Assembly: GCF_028453695.1 (NCBI RefSeq)
Contig: NC_135777.1
Coordinates: 18,651,714-18,715,713 of the forward strand
Source of the DNA: Augochlora pura
Lineage: Eukaryota > Arthropoda > Insecta > Hymenoptera > Halictidae
Reading direction: 5' to 3'
Length of the DNA stretch: 64,000 nucleotides
The translations under genes were made by a program, and so were the position numbers. The notes beneath the pieces were generated by a model. It saw only the letters and a list, made by a program, of their open reading frames with translations, searched no databases and was not told the origin of the DNA. Shown piece after piece: positions 55,347 to 64,000 of the stretch; the first letter of the stretch is position 1, and every line of letters begins with the position of its first letter.

Positions 55347-56276
55347 TATATTGATTTTTTTGCAAATTTACATTCCTCGATCTCAACCAATTCATATAAG
55401 ACCAATATCATTATAATATGTTACTTAGTTCCAACATGATAATAAATAATACGGGGGTTTGTAAATGTTTGTTTCTGCCGTAAAGTGGCGCTGAGTAGCT
55501 GGTAGCCAATGTCCAAAATCGTTCGGAGTGCAAAGGGTTAATTTTCACTTCGATCATTATTGCAAAGTTCCGTCGAAGGCTATAGTATATGCGACTTCTT
55601 CAAGGTGTCACTTTATCGTGATAAAAGTTTTCCACGGCCTAAAGAAGCGAAAGAAAAACGCGGCGTAACTCCGGTCACTTAGCCGAGTGATATTTTTGTG
55701 ATGCCTGTTCATCACGAGACAAATGTAAATACGGTGTAATTGACGTTATTACAGCCATTATAACGCAGTTTAGATTAAGAATTTCTCGTCGGGTAAACAA
55801 GATAGCGAGAGCCGCAGCAAAGAGAATGGCGAACTTAATTAGCAATTTCCAAGTCCGCGGCATTTTTTCGCGTTTCCACGGATGTTTGTTTTACGTAAGG
55901 AACAGATCGTCGTCGATGCAAACAAACCTGGGTGCGCTGCATCTTTGTATCGCAATGAAAATGTCTTCGCAAGCTGTAATTAACATAATCGGACGAACCG
56001 AAATAAAAATAAATCGCTTCTGTTACATAATTTTGGTGGAAGAAATAGTTTAAGTTGAAAGAAGCGTAGCAATTAAATTCATCTCACGTCTTGACGATTT
56101 TATAAATCAACCATCCACGCCGCAAATGCGTAAAATCCTCTGTCTAATAATTACATAATAATCGAGTCGAAATTCTTGTGCAAACAGCAACTGTCAGCGA
56201 CCGATTATTCCAGACAATTGATCTGGGGGGGAAACAATCGGGCAGAATTCTTGTTAATGCGTTCGAAGAACTATAG

Positions 56277-56293
56277 CCCCCCCCCCCCCCCCC
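56277..56293. repeat. Poly-C run
   Basis: Seventeen consecutive C residues. Confidence 0.9.
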
Positions 56294-56783
56294 TCGTCGA
56301 AAATCACAGTGCAGTTATTTGTTCGCGATGTTTGACATTCGCTCGCGAATGGCCAGCCGTGTAAACACGGCGCGCGCGGGCCGAACACGACACGACACGA
56401 CAACAATCACCGTGGAAAGTCAAGCGTGGAAAAGTATGCGAAGAAAAAAAAACGAAGAAGAGAACGCGTAATCACGGCGCCGCGATTAGGCGCGTACGTG
56501 AGCCGCTCCGGACCCCGGCCCTCGCCGTAACAGTCTGTTATTTAACGTTCGGTTTAACCGTGAAACGGTCGCATGCGGAATGACCGGGCCTGTGACCTGC
56601 TTAGCAAAACTCGAACGCGAAGAAAAGGGGAAATCTGCTGTGGAAATCGCCGGCGAGGGGGGAGAGAGGGCCCCGACGAGCGAGTCGATTATTTACGGCG
56701 CGATAACGCGCTCGATATGCGGAAAAGCGAGCTCGTGAATTTGTCATGGGAAAACGAGAGATAATCACGGGTACGCGGACTCG

Positions 56784-56811
56784 TTTCTTTCTCTCTGTCT
56801 CTCTCTCTCTC
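56784..56811. repeat. CT microsatellite
   Basis: Imperfect (CT)n with TGT interruptions. Confidence 0.85.
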
Positions 56812-58938
56812 CGTTCATTCAGTCGAAGACAAAGGAACAGTTTATTTTCCATTTCGGCATTATTCCGGTCGGGCTCGATTCTCTTCGTCGCCATTTTATC
56901 GTACTTACGGCGACGTCCGCGAAATGTATTTTAGAACGAACGAGAGTACTTTACACTCCGTGAGAATTTTATAAATCGCCTCTCCGCAATGTTTAATCTA
57001 TTTTAATGGCTCTATTTCTGTTTCATCGTATTTTTATTCACCTGTGTACACTGGATACGTACAGGGCGCGGCGGTGAAACTCGCGCAAGGGGTGATTCAA
57101 CGGTCAAAAGCGTATCGAATATTTATAATAAAGTTTTTCTTCTTTTCTCGGTGCTGCGGGATTAATACTGTCCACGTTCGTGTACCTTGCGTGGAAACCG
57201 GTTTAATAACTATCGAATAAACATGCAATCGAATGAACGTTTATCTGAAGAGATCTAAATACTTGCTCGAATAAGAATTCATTTGAATAAGATTTTATTC
57301 CTGTTGGAATTCATATGGAAAAATAATCGATTTAGGTAAAAATAATAGAATATAAAGTCTATCGATTAATTTGCATAATAAAAGAAGGCATCAGAAATTT
57401 TATAATTGAATTTATTTGTATAAATATATATTTTTCTAAAATTACGTAAAAACGAAGATAAATATATCGAATAAATAGATAGAATAATGATTCGAATAAA
57501 ATATTCGCCAAAAAAGTATTCATTCGGATAATTATCTCAGACAAATATTTATTGATAACAATTCGTACAGCGCCTAACTCTGCTATAAGATTTTGCAAAC
57601 ACTTCACGGGTCTAGACGATAGTGGTTGGGAGATATTAGAGGGTAAGGCAGCAGACAGTCCAAAAAAAAAAGGTACAGGTTCACGGAAAAACGTGTGGAA
57701 GATGGGCGAAGAACCGATGATTTTTTCGTTCACCGAGCCGTGCCACCCGTAATTACACCCTAATCACGGCGCGCATCGTGAAAGTAGAGCTCTGGCGGCG
57801 TGTTTCTCTCCTTCTTCACCCCAGATAATTACATTTACGAGTGTCGCCAGAGTTTCGAGACCGACCTCGAAATTTTATCATACTTTCACGACCGATGCCT
57901 CGTTATGGTCGCGCTTTGAAGAATACTATTTCCGTGAAAATCGAAGTATCGCGCTGTCTGACACGTCACTCGGAGAATTGCTGTGACTCGTAATCGGGTC
58001 CGATATAGGCGCTACCTTTTTCCTGGATGATTAGAGACACCCCAGAGATAACTCCTGTTCGTGTAATTAACTCTTGAAATAGGTGTGAGCAACTCGTTCC
58101 GCGAATCGAGCGTGCTTCCAACTACACTGATTCATCATTTGCGTTCCCGGGAATTTAATAACGCCAGCTAGCGTCCGCGGGGAAATTTTATGCAAAGATT
58201 TTAAATATAATTTACCGAATAAAGGACCCCTTAAATTTGTTTTAACTTTTCTATGGCATTTCATTTCAATTGCCATTTTATTCTAATTAAATGTAATGTG
58301 CTGCGCAAATCAATTTCAACATTGCTTTTGTATTTTCATAGTAATTAGTACGCACATCTCTTCGTATAATAAGCACTAAAACATTGTATCAAAGAACAGC
58401 TTCAAAAATATGCTCCTAGTTTATTAATGAGCTCTGATCATCTAATATTGTAAATTGCAAATAGAAAAATTAGTCTAAACTATATATCGATAAATATAAT
58501 TTTTATATAAAGAATTCTTTAATAATAGAAGGGTAGCAACCCTTGCGTTAGTACTTTCCTACAATACAGCGATGCAGAGTTATTATTAGATTTCGCAAGA
58601 GTATTATAAAAGGTCTTTGTTCAGTATTTTGTCAATAAAAAGACACTTCTGCAAAATTTCAAAGCTAACAGAAAAATGTCGACGAGTCTTCTTCTTTTAC
58701 ACTGAACATTGAAAACTCGTCTTTCATTTTCTCGTGAAAGGACGCAACAACATTACGAATGACCCAATATACATTCGCTGGATTTTGCAAACCCCGGGCA
58801 ATTTCTATGAAGACAGGGAGAATATAGTTTGCCGATGTTCTTTGTATTGGCACTTTAGTTCCGCTTACCACCCCTTAGCGAGCTAAAGAAAGAAAACAAT
58901 CGGGCAGTTCCTGGAATTACCGACGTCGACGTGTGCCC

Positions 58939-58942
<4 letters not shown>

Positions 58943-58969
<27 letters not shown>
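58943..58969. repeat. CT microsatellite
   Basis: Perfect (TC)n of about 27 bases. Confidence 0.9.
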
Positions 58970-59122
58970 CCGGTGAATATGTATACGCGCGTCTTTCAGA
59001 GTTGCCGCTGTTGATCAATATTGTTGTCGGTTAACGGTGACGTCAGTCGTACCTGGTTTCGATGAATTCACGTCGGTCAAAACGATGTCGGCGAAGCCTG
59101 TATGCTGATACGACCTCTGCAC

Positions 59123-59159
59123 CCACACACGCGCGCGCGCGCGCACACACACACACACA
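59123..59159. repeat. AC/GC alternating purine-pyrimidine repeat
   Basis: (CA)n-(CG)7-(CA)n, a strictly alternating purine-pyrimidine tract of about 37 bases with Z-DNA potential. Confidence 0.9.
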
Positions 59160-60722
59160 GAGACGTGTAGACGCTGCGTTGACCGATAATTAGATTCCGG
59201 ATCTTATCCATTCGTAGCTTCCGAAAATAGCTCGGACACGACACGATGGAAATATCGATAGAATTTTCGTCTGCATCTCGATGACCTAACCAATTTGTTA
59301 ACGCGAACGAGAAAATTCTATTTTATTTTGCAATACCGACGCCTGTTTGCGAAAGCATAAATCTGCATAAATCTAAATAATCATGCCGCGTTTGCTAAGA
59401 ATTCGTACAGAGATTTATCGAGCATTAAAAATGATTGAAAGTAGATGATATTAAAATTGAAACCATGATTTAACCAGTTAGCCGATCTTTACCGTTCCTT
59501 TAATAGCAATTGTTTACATATATTTTATTTCGTCTTAGAATTTAATTGTTCGAGATACCTTTAAAATTGATATATTTCATTTTTGCCTGAAATTACTATT
59601 TAAGCCACAGAAAAGCAGCTTAACAGCTAGAAATACATTTGTTTGGTATTAATTATTAGACAACAATTTTCATAAATTACTTCAAGGAGTAGATAAAAAT
59701 AACAAAAACTGTCAACATCGCAAGTTCGAAGAGACAGGGTAATTCTGTTTCGAAATTACGTCAGGCATAACCGACATACAATTCCGTAGGAACTATAGCT
59801 AAAATTAAAAAGTCAGCACACGACACGTGCCTCGTTATATGCTTTTCTTCTTTTTTTTTATCGTAGCACCGAAGTCACAGGCAGAAAGTTCAGCATCGAT
59901 CGTTCATTTTTCACGAGGCTCTCGCGGCCCCGTCCCGTGGAAATCGATCGACGCCGCGGGTTTTCCTGATGTTTGCGGCGAAATTATCGGCAATTTACGA
60001 TGATTATCGGCAACGCGAGCTACCGCGCGCAGCGGATTGGTATTGTGCCCGACGCAATTTCCGCGCGGCGGAAACGATAATTCGGCCGCGGGTTTTCGCG
60101 GGCGCGAATTGACGCGGCGATTAAAACCCGTTCACGGGGTAGGACGCCGCGTGCGACTTTCGGCGAGTTTAGCCGGCGAAACGCGGAAACGGGTTTATAT
60201 CGAGTGAAACGGTGCCATTTACCGCGAGATTTGCCATTGTCCGTGCCATTTTCTGCGTGCGCTGCTGCTCGCGTTTTTATGGACCGATGTGAACCGTGAG
60301 CGAAAATTATTTTCACAGAATATTTGCTGTCGAAAGCGTACGCGTAAAGTTGTTTAGCGAATTTATCGGGTTTTTACGAATAGATAAGTATCCGGAGAAC
60401 TTCTCCTCAAGAGGAGGTATAATAAAATATTATTTAATAATATTTATTAATAGCGTTTACTTACTCAGGATCGCCATTTTATAGCTACGTTTCTCTGGCT
60501 CTGGGTTTTTAGAAGAGAGAATGAATACTCTTACCTGTAATATAAAGAACACAACATTAGAATACTATTTTAGTTTAAAGACGCAGTAAATGGATGTCAA
60601 CAAGTTAAAGTAGTTAAACGTTTTTTAAATAATGTGATCTTTTAATTACTTCAATCTGAGCTGAAACCTTCGCTTATATTCAACAATGTATAAATACCGA
60701 GAATAAAATAAGACTAGATTAA

Positions 60723-60962
60723 CTCTTTGCACTATTGATAATTATAGTGCCCTGAAAAATAAAATGAGATAAAATCGGATGCTGCCAGATTACATGCAAG
60801 CTAGACTCGTCGCGTCGCATTCGTTCGCTTTTATTCGTATCTGTTGAACGTTATCGAATCTAATCATTTCCGCCGCTCTTTCATTTTATTACCGCCACGG
60901 GAATAAAAACGTTCGAACACGAGAGTAAGGCACGGCGAGAACATTTCGCCGGGTGCAAAAGG
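60723..60962. mobile_element. piggyBac-type MITE, diverged copy
   Basis: TTAA duplications at 60719-60722 and 60963-60966 flank a 240-bp element. The left end is CTCTTTGCACTATTG; the right end read inward is CCTTTTGCACCCGG, so the family terminus is recognisable but diverged. The interior differs from the 50136 copy and is CpG-richer. Confidence 0.6.
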
Positions 60963-63900
60963 TTAATACGATTCATCACGTACGTCCCAAACGAACCCAA
61001 ATATCGGGGTAACGAACGATCATCGACTGTCCACCGACGCACTTAATCGGCGCGCATCGATCGGCCGATATTAAATCGGAATTTCACCTTTCAGCCCTCG
61101 GCTCGCGAATAAAAGATATACAAGCCCCGTCCTCGCCGGATACGTTCGGTCCGATCGAATTACCGATATTCCGGAGCCCTATGAATGGCCCGGACGAGTG
61201 GCAACCGTGCTCGCGACTGCTACCCCCCCTTTAAATTGCTTCTCGCGAAGAAAGAGAGAGCGAAAAAAAAGAAAAATGCCGCCGGCTGTATGTATAATTA
61301 ATCGTGCGAATTTTTGTCCCCCGCGCCGAAAGCGTATTACAGAAATTAATTATTCATCGCGCGCTGATTGCATTTCGACGCTTCGATCTACTTTCCCATC
61401 GGCGAACTTTGAAACGATGTTAAGAGGGAGGGAACTCGACGGAGTAGGACCCCGGGAAAATGCGGAGGGGGAGGGGGGAGAGAAAAAAGGAGGTGGAACG
61501 TGTTCGAGGACGGTACGGATTCTTTGAAGACGGTAACGAACGGCACTAAATACATATTTCTTTTCTTTTTTTTTTTCTTCTGGCTGTCGCGGAACCGTGT
61601 AATTAAACCGACGGCCGTGCACAGTACGTGGCTCTGCTTTTACGGAAATCACTCGCAATTAGCTCCTTTTGAAAAAGCGACCGGATTTTTCCATTCGCGT
61701 GTCCAATATATTTTTCATTTTATGCTATAGCGGTTCCTCTGTTATCTGCGCCTCGATATATGAATACCTTGTGCGGGTAATTAAATTAGTCTGGAGTGAT
61801 CCGGCGGCGACACTATTTATGGTAGAAATGAGTGAGAATGTAACGTAATACTTTATTATTGGTACACTTCTCAAAAACAGCTTATTCGTTAATAAAACCA
61901 AGACGAGAATTTCAAGTTGATTAAGAGAGATAATTAACAAGAAAATGCAAATACGACTGCGTTCGGACAAGAAAACTAACCGATAATGGAAATTGTACGA
62001 AATTATTAATGACACCGTGAACGAAAGAATGAACAGAGCAATTAACGAAGCAATTAACTTCGTACCTTTACCTCGAAGGTGTTAATCGACAAAGACGAAT
62101 GAAACGGTTTAATATCGAGAATCGGTCGACAGGAAGAATTGCAAAAGGGACTACCTACAGTAGAGGCAAGAGCTAATAAACGACTGCGTGCAAGTGTTGT
62201 CGATAGCCGGTGCACAGATCGCGTCTGTAGACACAACAAGACGAGTGTATAAGCAACTGCGCGACTCGGCGAAATAACAAACCACGTCCGAATGCTCCAG
62301 TTCGAGTGTGTAATAGACGTGACGGGAACCCCCGGTGTCGCCGACCGAAACAGAGCTACTGCGAATCGCGGATCACTTGGGACTGGATCGATGCCGAATT
62401 GTCGATCCCCATCCTTGCGGGATCATTGTCTCTGCTGGGTGAAAGTCGACCGGGGAAAGTGTCCTTGCTCCGAGTATTTTTCCCCTCGGTTACAACCCCG
62501 ACATATGGGAGCCAATTGACAGTGTTGCGTCGACGTTTCTGAAGGACGCCGCTTTTCTGGACGGGCTCGATCCATCGTGAGTAGATCGACCGTGTCGCCG
62601 TTACAGCGCTGCTCAAATTAAGTTTGGGATTACAACGATTCGTAATAGAACGGACGTGGAACAATTGTTTCTTGCTATTGTAATAAGTAGAAAGTGGTTA
62701 GGTAAAATATAGAAATTAATTCTTCTAGTAATGAATTTAATAATTAGAAAATGATAGAAAAATGTGTTTCAGTTTCTCAGTGTTTTCGTTCTTTTGTGTT
62801 CGTGTTTTATAATTAATTTTCCTCAAGGATAATTTATAAAACCTGCAGTATATTGAAGATTTTTAAAAATAATACTGTTATTTAATAAATACTATATTTT
62901 GTTTTTAATATTACTGTTCAATAAATTTTCGTTTCCTATTTTCCATTTTTACAATCCATAGACGATTCTATCAACGTTTTCAATTTTAAGAATTTTCCCT
63001 GCTTCGCTCGCCGAAGCAAGTGATCCGTTCCATGGAACGATTATGTAGATTCTGTAAAATTGATGGTATAAGTAGACACTTGAAACTAAATATCGACAGA
63101 ATATATTTATCGGCGCACTTGCACAGATACGTATCGTTTTCTCAATGGTCACGCCAAGAAAGAGGTAACACCGATACGAGCTCGCGTTGTACGTACGTCA
63201 CGCGTCACTTGATCAGCGATGTGAACTGTCATGTGCGAACTTTTAAAATGCAGCGATTAGTTATATTAATGCGTAAAATTCAAAAAAATAGTAAGAGTAA
63301 AATTCTCGATAAAATTATAAATATTTAAATGTGTTCAACAAAGTTCAGAGAGATCGAGATACCAATGCAAAGTTTATTAGCATTAATGAAAGGAAAATAA
63401 GCATTGTGCTATGAAAATAAAATTATTATCTAGAAAATTATTATCTATATATAATTATTATTTCCTTAACAAATTAAAGTTGAGCAGGATTGTAAAAATT
63501 TTCAATTTTCGTTGAAATTTGTAGCATACGAAGGAAAGTGCAACGCCAAAGTGGAAAATCTTGTATCCGCGTAATTCATTTATCTCACGAACTCGCGTTT
63601 TTTTTTCCATAAGAGCAACGAGCCGCGGGATAAAGTTGTTCCCTGAAATATTTCCCTATGAATTTCAATGAGTCGAGCTATGTGAACGGTATGGGGTTAA
63701 AGTTCACCCTATCCGGAGAAAACTTTTAAGAAGTTAAATCGATTATCGACCGCTACGCGCAGAGAAGACAGTCCCGGAAGATCGTGCACGTTCCCCGCAT
63801 CTTTTATTCTCTAAAGAGCAAGGTTTCCTCTAAACAAGCTTGGAAACGTTTATTGCAAACAGATCGCCAATATTCAGTACTTATGACAAAGAAAAATTCA

Positions 63901-64000
63901 GAGAAAATTCGAACAACGTTGACGTAATAATTCTTCGATTTATCGATACTGCTTCCGTTTGCTTCCTACAGCTTGCGATCGAAAGCTTCCATCTCGTATA

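Larger units (their letters stand above)
54398..55537 (+). mobile_element. Internally deleted piggyBac-like transposon
   Basis: An 1140-bp element sits between TTAA target duplications (54394-54397 and 55538-55541). The terminal inverted repeats are CGCTTTGCACTCCG on the left and CCCTTTGCACTCCG at the right end read inward, differing at one of 14 bases. Just inside the left end, a 28-base unit containing the hairpin TGTCCCC-TCTCA-GGGGACA is present twice (54405 and 54449), a subterminal-repeat arrangement known in piggyBac elements. The interior has a minisatellite and the C-terminal end of a transposase in plus orientation. The catalytic core is missing, so the copy cannot be autonomous. Confidence 0.85.
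55542..64000. other. No gene found: intron or intergenic DNA
   Basis: Contains a MITE (60723), microsatellites (56277, 56784, 58943, 59123) and CpG-rich patches (about 56340-56900, 59870-60290, 60960-61480, 62150-62600). A minus-strand frame at 58871-58665 and a segment with an AATAAA at 62174 may be transposon debris. The first kinesin exon was not found before the window ends. Confidence 0.5.

Overview
The window looks like nuclear DNA from an insect, most likely a hymenopteran (bee, ant or wasp). Small phase-consistent exons are separated by AT-rich introns, CpG-dense patches sit in an otherwise AT-rich background, there are many GA/CT microsatellites, and there are TTAA-flanked piggyBac-type elements. 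The species cannot be named from the sequence. One 100-N assembly gap lies at 15635-15734.

Only one protein-coding gene could be established. It is a kinesin-3 heavy chain of the KIF13A/KIF13B (Drosophila Khc-73, GAKIN) family, on the minus strand. Sixteen exons between 22974 and 4119 were joined by hand with consistent phases at every junction (4313 coding bases, about 1437 residues). They run from inside the motor domain (P-loop, switch I, switch II, K-loop) through the neck coil, FHA domain, MAGUK-binding stalk region and kinesin-3 stalk domains to a Ser/Thr-rich tail. The first ~60 motor residues and the C-terminal CAP-Gly domain were not found. Two candidate 3' exons (1039-899 and 412-319) splice to each other in phase and end in a stop, so they may form an alternative, CAP-Gly-less C-terminus. 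Their link to the main chain is unresolved. One intron (7793-7560) is probably a GC-AG intron.

From about 22975 to 64000 (41 kb) no convincing coding exon was found on either strand. This is either a very long 5' intron of the kinesin gene or intergenic DNA. It holds transposon remnants, tandem repeats, microsatellites and several CpG-rich stretches. The clearest mobile element is an 1140-bp, internally deleted piggyBac-like transposon (54398-55537) with TTAA duplications, terminal inverted repeats, duplicated subterminal hairpins, a minisatellite, and a transposase C-terminal zinc-ribbon remnant. Several 230-280-bp TTAA-flanked MITEs (23.1, 29.6, 45.9, 50.1 and 60.7 kb) and a lone terminus at 41.5 kb carry related or analogous ends.

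No operon, CRISPR array, rRNA or convincing tRNA was seen, and nothing amounts to a clearly new biological system. The points most worth checking are the alternative kinesin C-terminus, the GC-AG intron, and the piggyBac master/MITE relationship.
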